Shown here one piece after another: positions 44,420 to 52,531 of a DNA stretch of 64,000 nucleotides; position 1 is the stretch's first letter; every line of letters begins with the position of its first letter. The notes beneath the pieces were generated by a model. That model did no database searches and was not told the origin of the DNA. It was given only the letters and a program-made list of their open reading frames with translations. The position numbers and the translations under genes were made by a program. Source of the DNA: Opitutia bacterium (GTDB lineage Bacteria > Verrucomicrobiota > Verrucomicrobiia > Opitutales > Opitutaceae); assembly GCA_947472765.1 (NCBI GenBank), contig CANJCM010000001.1:62001-126000 (forward strand), in the 5' to 3' direction.

Positions 44420-45619
44420 TTACGGCGTCCAGACGTTGGCTTCCATCGTCAGACCGAAGCCATTGCCGATCTGCGTGCTCTTGCCCGTCTCGGTATCGAG
44501 AATGAACAACGCGCTCGTATTGCGGCTGCGCGCCGTGAACACGAGGTGGCGTCCGTCCGCGAGCCAGCTTGGCATCGCGGCATCGAAGGGCGCACCCGAG
44601 ACCACCTTGCCCTTGCCCTCGGCAAAATCGTACACGGCGATCTGATACCGACGCTCCGACAGCACGGTGCACGCGAGCTTGTTCGGGTTGGCCCGGCTCC
44701 AGTCGGGCTCCGCCGCGTAGGTGAAGCCGGTGACAAGCCGCGTGGGTGTTCCGCCGCCGGCCGCCATGACGTAGAGCTGCGGACTCGGCTCACCCATCGC
44801 GAAGACCAGCCGGCCGCCATCGGGCGACCAGCACGGCGAGGCCTTGACGGCGGAGGAGCGTGTTTTGCGCGAAACGGCGCGGCCCTGTGCGTTGCTGACG
44901 TAGATTTCCTGCGAGCCCTCGCCGCTGAGGACCATCGCGACCTGCTGGCCGTTGGGACTGAAGCGCGCACCGGTGTTCAGGCCGCGGAAGCTCACGAAGG
45001 TGGTGCGGTTGTTCGTCGCCAGATCGATCTGAAAAATGTCCGGGAAACCCGACTTGAAGAAACTCGTATAGAGCAGCTTCGATCCGTCCGGTGACCAGCG
45101 CGGCGCGAGGGCCGAGGCATTGTCCCGCGTGACCTGCTTCACCTGGCCCGGACTGAAGAAGAGGTCCGAAGTGTAGACTTCCTTCTTTCCCGTCCGCTCG
45201 CCGATGAACGCGATGCGCGCCGTGAAGAGGCCTTTCAAGCCGAGCCCATTGGTCTTTTCGACGGCCAGATCGGCGGCCTTGAGCAACGCGTGGCGCAGCG
45301 TCGTACCGGAGACGGTGTCGGACGAGACCGGCGCGGGCGTCTTGCCGCGGGAAATGTCGACGCGCACCTGCGTCGGACCCGCCTGAGAGAAGCGGATGTC
45401 GTAGGCGTAGTCGCTGGCGACGAGCCGGTACCGGCCGTGCGCCCCGAAGGCGACGAGAGCGAGCGTGTTCAACTCGGGAACATTCGCGGACACCCGGACT
45501 GCGATGCTCTTGCTGTTATAGTCGAGAACGATGGGTCCGACGTTTCTGATCTCACCCTGCCCGAGGGCGGAGGCGGTCAGCAGGCCGGCGAAAGCAAGGA
45601 GGCGGAGAAATTGGTGCAT
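44420..45619 (-). CDS. TolB-like beta-propeller protein
   Basis: A 399-residue exported protein (signal peptide 1-20, LRLLAFAGLLTASALG). The N-terminal domain (about 24-140) and following PD40 blades (SALAPRWSPDGSKLLY, LNTGARFSPNGQQVAM, KASPCWSPDGGRLVF, DAAMPSWLADGRHLVF) match TolB. TolB belongs to the Tol-Pal system, which keeps the outer membrane attached during division. No tolQRA or pal gene is beside it, so the symbol is withheld. It is divergent from the Mrp gene by 163 bp. Confidence 0.8.
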   Translation of the reverse strand: MHQFLRLLAFAGLLTASALGQGEIRNVGPIVLDYNSKSIAVRVSANVPELNTLALVAFGAHGRYRLVASDYAYDIRFSQAGPTQVRVDISRGKTPAPVSSDTVSGTTLRHALLKAADLAVEKTNGLGLKGLFTARIAFIGERTGKKEVYTSDLFFSPGQVKQVTRDNASALAPRWSPDGSKLLYTSFFKSGFPDIFQIDLATNNRTTFVSFRGLNTGARFSPNGQQVAMVLSGEGSQEIYVSNAQGRAVSRKTRSSAVKASPCWSPDGGRLVFAMGEPSPQLYVMAAGGGTPTRLVTGFTYAAEPDWSRANPNKLACTVLSERRYQIAVYDFAEGKGKVVSGAPFDAAMPSWLADGRHLVFTARSRNTSALFILDTETGKSTQIGNGFGLTMEANVWTP

Positions 45620-45782
45620 GTGGAATGAAGCGAAGGGATTGAAAATGTGCGCGGACGGCGGACGAAGTCCTTCCGGGCGTGGTCCGCGCTGCGGCGTCGA
45701 GAAACCGGCGGCGCCGACGGGATTTCTATTTGCTCCCGCCCGCTGCGTGCCAACTCTAATTTCCGGCTCACGCCGTTCACCT

Positions 45783-46877
45783 GTGACATCCGACGAAATC
45801 AAAGAACACCTCAAGCAGGTCAAATATCCCGGCTTCAGCCGCGACATCGTCTCATTCGGCCTGGTCCGCTCCGCCGGCTTCTTCGACGGCACCGTCAAGG
45901 TCGCCCTCGCGCTCGCGAGCAACGATCCGAAGACCCCGCTGCAACTGAAGACCGAAGTCGAGCAGGTGCTGCGCGGGCTGCCGGGCGTGAAGGATATCCT
46001 GGTGGAAATCGCCGTCTCGGCCCCGAAGGCGACCACGCCCGCCGCCGGCGGCAACATGGCCGGCACCGCCGCCGCGCCGAAGACGATTCAGTACTCCATC
46101 GCCATCGCCTCCGGCAAAGGTGGCGTCGGCAAGAGCACTTTTGCGGTCAACCTCGCCTGTGCGCTGGCGCAGGTCCTCACGTTCGCCGGACGGCCGGGTC
46201 GCGTCGGCTTGATGGATTGCGACATCTACGGACCCAGCGTGCCCCTGATGATGGGGCTCAGCGGACGTCCCGAGGTCGAGGGCCAGGGCGCCGACGCCAT
46301 GCTCGTGCCGATGGAGCGTCACGGCGTGAAGGTGATCAGCATGGGCTTCCTCGTGGACGACAACACTCCGGTCGTCTGGCGCGGGCCGATGATCATGAAG
46401 ACCATTCAGCAGTTCGTGCAGAACGTGAAGTGGGGTTCGTTGGACGTGCTGCTGGTCGACCTGCCGCCGGGGACGGGTGACGCCCAGCTCTCGCTCGTGC
46501 AAACCCTGCCGCTCGACGGCGCGGTGATTGTGACGACGCCGCAGGCCGCCGCGACCAACGTGGCCCGGAAGGGCGGGCTGATGTTTCAGAAGGTGAACGT
46601 GCCGCTCCTCGGAGTGGCCGAGAACATGAGCTACTTCATCGATCCCGCCGGCCAGAAGCATGAGCTCTTCGGCACGGGCGGTGGCATCGCGACGGCGGAA
46701 AAACTCGGCACGGTGATGCTGGGTCAGGTGCCGCTGATGCCAGAAATTCGCGCGGGCGGCGATTCCGGCGAACCGATCGTGGTGAGCTCGCCGGCCAGCC
46801 CGTCAGCCCAAGTCTTCCGGGAAATTGCGGAAACTCTACTGGCCCGGCTTCGGCAACCGACGCCGCTGCGGACCTGA
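45783..46877 (+). CDS. Mrp/ApbC-type P-loop ATPase, iron-sulfur carrier family
   Basis: A 364-residue protein starting at GTG 45783. An N-terminal MIP18-like domain (about 1-80) is joined to a P-loop ATPase with GKGGVGKST (111-119), MDCDIYGPSVPLMMG and LPPGTGDAQLSL. Family members carry or assemble iron-sulfur clusters. The C-terminal CxxC that bridges the cluster in E. coli Mrp and Nbp35 is not present: the segment reads AENMSYFIDPAGQKHELFG. ATPase function is therefore sure, cluster transfer less so. Confidence 0.9.
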   Translation: MTSDEIKEHLKQVKYPGFSRDIVSFGLVRSAGFFDGTVKVALALASNDPKTPLQLKTEVEQVLRGLPGVKDILVEIAVSAPKATTPAAGGNMAGTAAAPKTIQYSIAIASGKGGVGKSTFAVNLACALAQVLTFAGRPGRVGLMDCDIYGPSVPLMMGLSGRPEVEGQGADAMLVPMERHGVKVISMGFLVDDNTPVVWRGPMIMKTIQQFVQNVKWGSLDVLLVDLPPGTGDAQLSLVQTLPLDGAVIVTTPQAAATNVARKGGLMFQKVNVPLLGVAENMSYFIDPAGQKHELFGTGGGIATAEKLGTVMLGQVPLMPEIRAGGDSGEPIVVSSPASPSAQVFREIAETLLARLRQPTPLRT

Positions 46878-46941
46878 TGTTTACGGAAAACAGCCGGCAT
46901 TGACAGGATTCGCGGGGACCACTCACTTTACGGCGCGACGC

Positions 46942-47220
46942 ATGACATCTCCTGCTCAAGAGCCTTCGACGTCCCGCGAATTTGTTAAGCAGTCGAGCCT
47001 TTACCAAGAGTTCCTCGCGGAACGGGAAGAGATCCTGAAGCACAAGTGGCTCGAGTCCGAGCGGCTCGGATACGACATCGGGTTTGAGCGTGCGCTCCTC
47101 GATTGGATCCGGAAACACCGGGAAAGCTGGCGGGCCGCCCGTCGGCATACGCAGCCGGCGTCGGCGAGCGGCCAGACCAACCAACCCTTTCCCGATTCGG
47201 CCAAGCGCGTGACCGGCTGA
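46942..47220 (+). CDS. Small conserved-looking hypothetical protein
   Basis: A 92-residue protein, probably soluble. The start at 46942 (MTSPAQEPSTSREFVKQSS) is preferred over an upstream frame that overlaps mrp. The core, YQEFLAEREEILKHKWLES followed by GYDIGFERALLDWI and HRESWR, is strongly amphipathic and helical, and I have the impression of seeing close relatives in other Verrucomicrobia. No function can be given. A good terminator follows 26 bp after the stop. Confidence 0.65.
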   Translation: MTSPAQEPSTSREFVKQSSLYQEFLAEREEILKHKWLESERLGYDIGFERALLDWIRKHRESWRAARRHTQPASASGQTNQPFPDSAKRVTG

Positions 47221-47246
47221 GACCGGCGAAGTCCGATGACCGCAAT

Positions 47247-47275
47247 GGGCGCCCCATTCGAGGCGCCCTTTTTTT
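47247..47275 (+). terminator. Intrinsic terminator
   Basis: Stem GGGCGCC (47247-47253) with GGCGCCC (47262-47268), 8-nt loop, then seven T. It ends the mrp/hypothetical transcript. Confidence 0.9.
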
Positions 47276-47373
47276 GTGTCCGGCCAAAGGGGGAAGTCCT
47301 GAGCCGCCAGACCCGGCCAACACACCCCGGCGGTGCGCGCCACACCTCTCCAGAGGGAACGATTCGGTCGAAT

Positions 47374-47447
47374 GTAGGGCCGGCGCTCGCCGCCGGGCCG
47401 CTTCGCGAATGAAGGACGTGGCCTGCCGACGAGCGGCAGCCCTACAC
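47374..47447. repeat. REP doublet, family D
   Basis: Arm 1 (47374-47399, plus) has stem CGGCG/CGCCG and loop CTCGC. Arm 2 (47420-47447, minus) has stem TGCCG/CGGCA and loop CTCGT. Both have GTAG. The rest of the gap 47276-47490 shows no gene. Confidence 0.8.
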
Positions 47448-47490
47448 CTTAGGGAGTTCGCCGCATCGTCGTGAGGCCGCCATTTCCGGG

Positions 47491-47520
47491 AAACAAAAAA
47501 GCCGGGCATATGCCCGGCTT
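47491..47520 (-). terminator. Intrinsic terminator of rpmG
   Basis: A perfect palindrome spans 47499-47520 (halves AAGCCGGGCAT and ATGCCCGGCTT). On the minus strand it is followed by a T-rich run (47491-47500 read in reverse). Confidence 0.9.
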
Positions 47521-47553
47521 CATCCTTGCGCATGCCTCTTGGGCGGCAGCGAC

Positions 47554-47718
47554 TTACTTGATCTCGCGGTGGAGGGTATGACGCTTGAGGAAGGGATTGT
47601 ACTTCTTCTTCTCAATGCGTTCCGTGACCGTCTTCTTGTTACGGAAAGTGAGGTAACGAGAGGCGGGTTTGCCCTCTTTCTTGGCCTCGGTGCACTCCAG
47701 CGTGACTTGTTCTTGCAT
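47554..47718 (-). CDS. rpmG: Ribosomal protein bL33
   Basis: A 54-residue protein: it begins [19 protein letters not shown] and ends [15 protein letters not shown], which is bL33 of the large ribosomal subunit. Only one cysteine (Cys9) is present, so the four-cysteine zinc ribbon is lost and this is the zinc-free form. The ATG is at 47716-47718 and the TAA at 47554-47556. A strong terminator follows. The LolA-like gene lies 86 bp upstream on the same strand. Confidence 0.95.
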   Translation of the reverse strand: MQEQVTLECTEAKKEGKPASRYLTFRNKKTVTERIEKKKYNPFLKRHTLHREIK

Positions 47719-47804
47719 GGTTTAAATCGGTTAAGGGATCAGAGCAAACGGGCCGCCCCGCCCCGCGCAACCACAAAAGTGGTCCGGTTCACGGCGGCCC
47801 CGGC

Positions 47805-48545
47805 TTACTTCTTCGGGACTGTGACCGACTTCGGCGGGGAGAAGGTCTCGGCGGTCGTGGACGGATTCGGTTCGATTTGTTCGATCGTGAGCAACTGCGT
47901 CACCTTGCCGTCCACGATGGTTTTGACCTCGTGCGGCAGGAGCACGCCATTCACCGGCTGAAACTGCCCATACTGCGTGACGATCAACAACGAGCGGCCG
48001 CCGGCCGTGGTCCGCGTCTCGGTGCGAAAAACGATCAGATAGGTCTCCGGATCGAGCAGGACTTCGAAGGACTCCGCGAGCTTGTGGGTCACGAGGATCC
48101 GGCGGTACTTCCGACCGTCGACCGTGGCGTCGCCGGCCAGCTCCAGCACATACCCACGGGCCGCACCGGCCACGAGCGGGTCGTCGAACTCGGCGTCGGC
48201 AACGAGACGCTTCGCCGCGGCCTCGGCGATCGGCCGGTAACGCGGTGGCCAGGTGCCCGTGTCGAACTCCCAGGGCGCGTCCACGCCGTCGTAACCCTGA
48301 ACGAGGGTCCGCCCGCCGGCCTGTGTCTCCATCCGCACGAGGTTGGGTCGCGCCGCAATAATCGTAAAATGCACCTTCTGCGCCCCGCTTGTGACGCTCC
48401 CGGAGGCCCGGAAGGCCTTCAAGGCGTCGATGCGTTCGGTTCCTCCCATCACGGCCAGATGAATTTGCACCAGTTCCTCCGCGGTCTCCGCGCGCAAACC
48501 TGCGGCCAGAAAGGCCAACACGAAGCAACTGAGCAACGAACGCAT
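47805..48545 (-). CDS. Exported LolA-fold-like outer membrane lipoprotein-sorting type protein
   Basis: A 246-residue protein. The start at 48545 gives a signal peptide (LLSCFVLAFLAAGLRAE). The mature part starts TAEELVQIHLAVMGGTERIDALKAFRASGSV and has the antiparallel sheet pattern of LolA/LolB-like half-barrels, with VLLDPETYLIVFRTETRT and LLPHEVKTIVDGKVTQ. Such proteins bind lipid or lipoprotein acyl chains in the periplasm, or have unknown roles in PVC bacteria. Divergent from the metallophosphoesterase gene. Confidence 0.7.
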   Translation of the reverse strand: MRSLLSCFVLAFLAAGLRAETAEELVQIHLAVMGGTERIDALKAFRASGSVTSGAQKVHFTIIAARPNLVRMETQAGGRTLVQGYDGVDAPWEFDTGTWPPRYRPIAEAAAKRLVADAEFDDPLVAGAARGYVLELAGDATVDGRKYRRILVTHKLAESFEVLLDPETYLIVFRTETRTTAGGRSLLIVTQYGQFQPVNGVLLPHEVKTIVDGKVTQLLTIEQIEPNPSTTAETFSPPKSVTVPKK

Positions 48546-48676
48546 GCCCCACCCTGCGCGACGTCCGGCCCGGGGGACAAGCCATCGCTTCATGCCCGGG
48601 GGCGTTCGCCGGGCCGGCGATTTGCCGACCGGGAAATGAGTGGCGAAAAGCCGGACGCGCTCCAACTTCCGGCACC

Positions 48677-49504
48677 GTGCCCGGCGACGTCATCCGCATC
48701 CTTTCGGATATTCACTTTGGCGACCGCGCCAGCCTCGTCGGCCGACTCGGACAGCTTCGCCCGCTCTTTGACGGGATTGATCGACTCGTCCTCAACGGGG
48801 ACACCCTCGACACCCGACCCGGGCCGAACCCGGAACACTCGACTGCGTGTCGGGATGAGGTACTCGACTTCTTCCCGCGATCCGTGCCCACCGTCACATA
48901 CCTCACGGGCAACCACGACGCTGACCTGTCCCCCCATCATCGACTCGACCTCGCCCGCGGGCAGGTCTTCGTGACGCACGGAGACATTGTCTTCGAGAAC
49001 ATCGTTCCCTGGAGCAACGACGCCGCGCTGATCGGCGAGCGCATCGCCACCCAGCTCGCCGCGGCACCGGCGTCCGAACGCGAGGAACTCGATCGCCGCC
49101 TCTTCATCTGGCGCCAGGTCGCGGCCTCCATCCCCCAACGCCACCAGTCCGAGCGCCACGGGTTGAAGCATCTGATGCGTTATGTCGCGGACACGGCCTG
49201 GCCGCCCACCCGCGTCCTGCGCGTGCTGCAGGCCTGGCGCAACGAACCCCGGCTGGCGGCGGCTCTGGCGCGCCGGCACCGGCCAACGGCCCGCTATGTG
49301 GTGACGGGGCACATCCATCGCCCGGGCATCTGGCGGGATCCGAACGGAGTGATTGTGATCAACACCGGCTCCTACACGCCGCCGCTGGGCGCCACCTGCG
49401 TCGATCTGACGCCCGGCCGGCTGCTCGTGCGGAGCGTGAAGCGCCAACGCGGCGAGTTTCGCCCGGGACGCGTGCTCGCGGAGTTTCCGCTGGCGGAATC
49501 CTGA
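48677..49504 (+). CDS. Metallophosphoesterase (calcineurin-like)
   Basis: A 275-residue calcineurin-like phosphoesterase with a GTG start. The two-metal site is complete: Asp11 and His13 (LSDIHFGD), Asp42 (LNGDTLD), Asn79 and His80 (TGNHD), His101 (VTHGD), His212 and His214 (VTGHIHRP). It resembles UDP-2,3-diacylglucosamine hydrolases (LpxH-like) in motif spacing, but the long helical insert (about 118-195) differs and the substrate is unknown. The next small gene starts 24 bp after the stop. Confidence 0.85.
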   Translation: MPGDVIRILSDIHFGDRASLVGRLGQLRPLFDGIDRLVLNGDTLDTRPGPNPEHSTACRDEVLDFFPRSVPTVTYLTGNHDADLSPHHRLDLARGQVFVTHGDIVFENIVPWSNDAALIGERIATQLAAAPASEREELDRRLFIWRQVAASIPQRHQSERHGLKHLMRYVADTAWPPTRVLRVLQAWRNEPRLAAALARRHRPTARYVVTGHIHRPGIWRDPNGVIVINTGSYTPPLGATCVDLTPGRLLVRSVKRQRGEFRPGRVLAEFPLAES

Positions 49505-49528
49505 CGCCCGGCGATTGTCCGTCTCTCA

Positions 49529-49831
49529 ATGAGCATCGAGTTCGGCTGGTGGAACAAGGACGAGGACGGGAAGAAATTCCAAATCAATGCGGCCGTTCAT
49601 GGCCGCAACATCGAGTGGACGCGCAAGCAGGGTCACCACACCTCGTGGGAGCCGCACACCCCGAACGACGAGGACCGCGCCCGATTGATCGAGGAGGCCT
49701 CCCGCCGTGTTCCGCGCCGGCTGATTTCCCAAAAGCAGTTCGATGAGATCAAGCGGCTCAGCGAGAACGAGGGACCGGGCTACATTCCAGGGCGGAACAA
49801 CTACGTGCCGCCGGGCGCCGATCCCAAATAA
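49529..49831 (+). CDS. Small soluble hypothetical protein
   Basis: A 100-residue acidic-basic mixed protein. It begins MSIEFGWWNKDEDGKKFQINAA and has a helical segment (DEDRARLIEEASRRVPRRL) and a proline/glycine-rich tail. No domain is recognised. It is 24 bp after the phosphoesterase gene and 26 bp before the Nudix gene on the same strand, so the three may be one operon. Codon usage looks like that of its neighbours. Confidence 0.65.
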   Translation: MSIEFGWWNKDEDGKKFQINAAVHGRNIEWTRKQGHHTSWEPHTPNDEDRARLIEEASRRVPRRLISQKQFDEIKRLSENEGPGYIPGRNNYVPPGADPK

Positions 49832-49857
49832 GGACGAAGCCGGCGGTTCCAATTTGC

Positions 49858-50418
49858 ATGAGCGTACCGATGGAGATGTTCGATGTCGTCAACGAGCGCG
49901 ATGAGGTGATTGGGCGCGCGTCGCGCCGCGAAGTTCACGCCACAGGACTCTGGCACCGGGCCGTCCATGTGCTGGTCTTCGATTCGCAGGGGCGGGTGTT
50001 CCTGCAGAAGCGATCGATGCTCAAGGACCTGTCACCGGGTATCTGGGACTCGTCCTGCTCCGGGCACCTTGATGCGGGCGAGGACTACGACACCGCCGCG
50101 GTTCGCGAACTCGCCGAGGAGATTGGCATCCAGATCAGCGCGGCTCCCGAACGCTGGTTTCGGATCAGCGCCTGCGTGGAAACCGGCTGGGAGTTCGTCT
50201 GGGTATACCGGCTTGACCACGACGGGCCGCTCACGCTTGAGCCAAAGGAAATCCAGTACGGCGAGTGGGTGCTGCCCGGGGAAGTTACGACCCGGATGGC
50301 GGCACAGCCGGCGGAATTCTGTCCGTCCGTGAAGCTGCTCTGGCCGCTGGCGGCCGAACGCCTCGGCGACGTGGTCAAAAATCAGACAGGAAAGACCCCA
50401 TCGCTAAGCCCGGGTTGA
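49858..50418 (+). CDS. Nudix hydrolase, IPP isomerase-like
   Basis: A 186-residue Nudix protein. The Nudix box fits at residues 69-91: Gly69, Glu75, Arg83-Glu84, Glu87-Glu88, Gly90. The N-terminus, MFDVVNERDEVIGRASRREVH with HRAVHVLVFD, resembles the isopentenyl-diphosphate isomerase type I-like group of Nudix proteins. Without the cysteine/glutamate pair of true isomerases being clear, a hydrolase is the safer call. It is 17 bp before the aldolase gene on the same strand. Confidence 0.85.
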   Translation: MSVPMEMFDVVNERDEVIGRASRREVHATGLWHRAVHVLVFDSQGRVFLQKRSMLKDLSPGIWDSSCSGHLDAGEDYDTAAVRELAEEIGIQISAAPERWFRISACVETGWEFVWVYRLDHDGPLTLEPKEIQYGEWVLPGEVTTRMAAQPAEFCPSVKLLWPLAAERLGDVVKNQTGKTPSLSPG

Positions 50419-50435
50419 ACGACAGGCTCTCCACG

Positions 50436-51233
50436 ATGAAATCCGGCGCGCTCCTCAAGCAAAAGATCAACAGCCAGCAGCCCACCTACGGCGTGATGGC
50501 GACGTTCCACTTCTGGCCGGGCTTGGTCGAGATCGCGATGCGGGCCGGCCTCGATTACCTCATCATCGATCTCGAGCACCTGACGCATCAGCAGGAAATG
50601 GTCGCCGACGCGTGCGCCATTGGCCGCCGCGAAAATTTCCCCATCCTGATTCGTCCCCCCGCCGCCGAGTTCACGCCCATCCGACTCGCCTTGGATCTCG
50701 GCCCGTGCGGTCTGCTCATCCCCTACGTGCAGGATCTCGCGATGATGGACGAGATTCGCGATGCGGTTTACCTGAAGCCCCGCGGCCGCCGCCGCCCGGG
50801 CGGTCCCGGCAACCTCTGGATGAAGGACTACCACTACGAGACCTGGAAGACGGAGTTTGAAGACGACCTCGTGATCCTGCCGCAGATCGAGAGCAAGATT
50901 GGCCTCGCGAACGTGGATGCCATCGCGCGCCATCCAGTCACAACGGCCATCGCGGTCGGACCGTACGATTTGTCCGCCGACCTCGGCGTCTGCTGGAAGC
51001 CCGAGAGTCCCGAACTCACCGGCGCGATCAAAAAGATCCGCGACGCCGGACACGCCGCGGGCAAGAACATGTGGATGATCGGCGACGGACCCTCGCTCAA
51101 GCAGCAGGGCTTCTCCTTCCTCTGCCTGACGGAGCCGATCATGTTTCTCGCCGCCTCGCTCGGACAACTCGTCGCGCGGACGAAGTCGAGCACGGCCCCG
51201 AGCACGCCGCCGCCGGCGCTGCCTTTGCCCTGA
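50436..51233 (+). CDS. HpcH/HpaI-family aldolase
   Basis: A 265-residue TIM-barrel aldolase of the HpaI/2-dehydro-3-deoxygalactarate aldolase family. Visible sites: DLEHLTH (His48 base), Arg73 (LIRPP), Glu152 (PQIES) and Asp178 (GPYDLSADLG) as metal ligands. The family cleaves 2-keto-3-deoxy acids to pyruvate plus an aldehyde. It converges on the amidohydrolase operon with a repeat between. It may contribute to the same catabolic locus; this is inference from position. The alanine/proline-rich C-terminal 20 residues are dispensable looking. Confidence 0.85.
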   Translation: MKSGALLKQKINSQQPTYGVMATFHFWPGLVEIAMRAGLDYLIIDLEHLTHQQEMVADACAIGRRENFPILIRPPAAEFTPIRLALDLGPCGLLIPYVQDLAMMDEIRDAVYLKPRGRRRPGGPGNLWMKDYHYETWKTEFEDDLVILPQIESKIGLANVDAIARHPVTTAIAVGPYDLSADLGVCWKPESPELTGAIKKIRDAGHAAGKNMWMIGDGPSLKQQGFSFLCLTEPIMFLAASLGQLVARTKSSTAPSTPPPALPLP

Positions 51234-51260
51234 GGTCAGGGCAGCGGCTCGACTGTCCCT

Positions 51261-51374
51261 CGAATCCCTGCCCTCACGAGACAGTGTAAAACCCTGTCAT
51301 TCTGAGCGCAGCGAAGAATCCACGCGTGAGTCTCCTTCGCGACCATGGATTCTTCGCTGCGCTCAGAATGACAT
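51261..51374. repeat. Family B palindrome with degenerate family C remnant
   Basis: A decayed C arm (51263-51283) is followed by a full family B palindrome (51293-51374) with arms TGTCATTCTGAGCGCAGCGA and its reverse complement. It lies between the convergent aldolase and amidohydrolase genes. Confidence 0.8.
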
Positions 51375-51499
51375 GAAGGGGTGTCTTTCGACTTTCCACA
51401 CCGTCTCTCACGGCAGGCCACTTTCGAGTCGCATCGGCCCGCGGGCGGGCGCAGCCCAGACATTTCGACCGGCCGCTGAAGATCAGGACCGGCCGGCCC

Positions 51500-52489
51500 T
51501 CACTGCGCGTGGAACCGCGCCTGCAACGCGATCGCGTTGTCCCGAAAGATCCGCCGGACGTCGGCCTGCCCCAGCCCGACTTGCCGGCACGCTTCACGCA
51601 GCGAGAGCAGCGACTCGATCCCGATGTAGGTCATCTCAGGCGCCTTGTTCTCCTCGGCGTAAAGCCAGAGCATCTGATTTCCCGTCGTCACGCAGCGCCC
51701 GCGTAAATGGCTGATTGGATAGTCCGAACCATAAAGCACGCGTCCCGGCCCGAGGACCTCGAGCGCAAATCGCATGCCTTCGGATTCCGTGATGGCCGAC
51801 GTGTCGACGCAGATGTTCGGGCGGTGAGCCAGCGCGCTCAGTCCGCGCACCGTCCGGTGATTGAACGACCGCGCCACATGGGCGAGCACCGCCTGGCAAT
51901 TGGGATACTTCTCGCTCAGCCGCAGCAGCGAGTCGCGGTTCACGGGATCCGACACCGATGCATCCCGCATCAGATGGATCATCATGATCGCGCCGTGGCG
52001 ATCGCATTGCTGCCACATCCATTCCGGGGCGAATTCCTCGAGGGCGACCTGGGACGTGTCCGCCCGGCCGACGTAGAAATGATAGGGCTTCAGGCCGCGG
52101 CAGATTCCCGCCGCCATCGCCTCCTCGGTGGAACGCGGATCATCCGTCGGAGCAACAATCGCGAGCCCGCCGGCCTGGAAGGACTCCGGCTGGTCCGCGA
52201 TCTCCGCGTACATCCAGCGATTCACCGCCAGCCGATCGTGTTGCCGCGAGGGGAACGGAAAGAACAGCGCCTCCGTCACCCGGCCCGGCAGGATGAGCTC
52301 CATCGCCGCGCGATAGCTCGCCGGGCTGATTGTCAGGCCCTGCAGGTGGGCGCCGAGCGTGCTCGGAACGTAACCCGACGGCTCGAGCACGTGCGCATGG
52401 ATGTCGTGGACCTTCGCCGGGACGAAGCCGTCAATCGCCTCGGCCCGCAAGGCGAGGTCCAACGCGTTCAATTCCGTCTCAAGTTTCAT
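51500..52489 (-). CDS. Amidohydrolase_2-family TIM-barrel hydrolase
   Basis: A 329-residue metal-dependent hydrolase. Metal-site candidates: His31 and His33 (HDIHAHV), His172 (MMIHLM), His204 (VLAHVAR) and Asp256 (YGSDYP). Lys134 (GLKPYH) is near the usual bridging position. Amidohydrolase_2 proteins include lactonases for sugar acids and decarboxylases. It is the last gene of the minus-strand set symporter, aminotransferase, Gfo/Idh, amidohydrolase, 42 bp after the previous gene. A lactone-hydrolysing role would fit a sugar acid pathway. Confidence 0.8.
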   Translation of the reverse strand: MKLETELNALDLALRAEAIDGFVPAKVHDIHAHVLEPSGYVPSTLGAHLQGLTISPASYRAAMELILPGRVTEALFFPFPSRQHDRLAVNRWMYAEIADQPESFQAGGLAIVAPTDDPRSTEEAMAAGICRGLKPYHFYVGRADTSQVALEEFAPEWMWQQCDRHGAIMMIHLMRDASVSDPVNRDSLLRLSEKYPNCQAVLAHVARSFNHRTVRGLSALAHRPNICVDTSAITESEGMRFALEVLGPGRVLYGSDYPISHLRGRCVTTGNQMLWLYAEENKAPEMTYIGIESLLSLREACRQVGLGQADVRRIFRDNAIALQARFHAQ

Positions 52490-52531
52490 GGGCGATAAAA
52501 TTGTCGGGGTATCCGTGCAGGAGTTCGTCGC

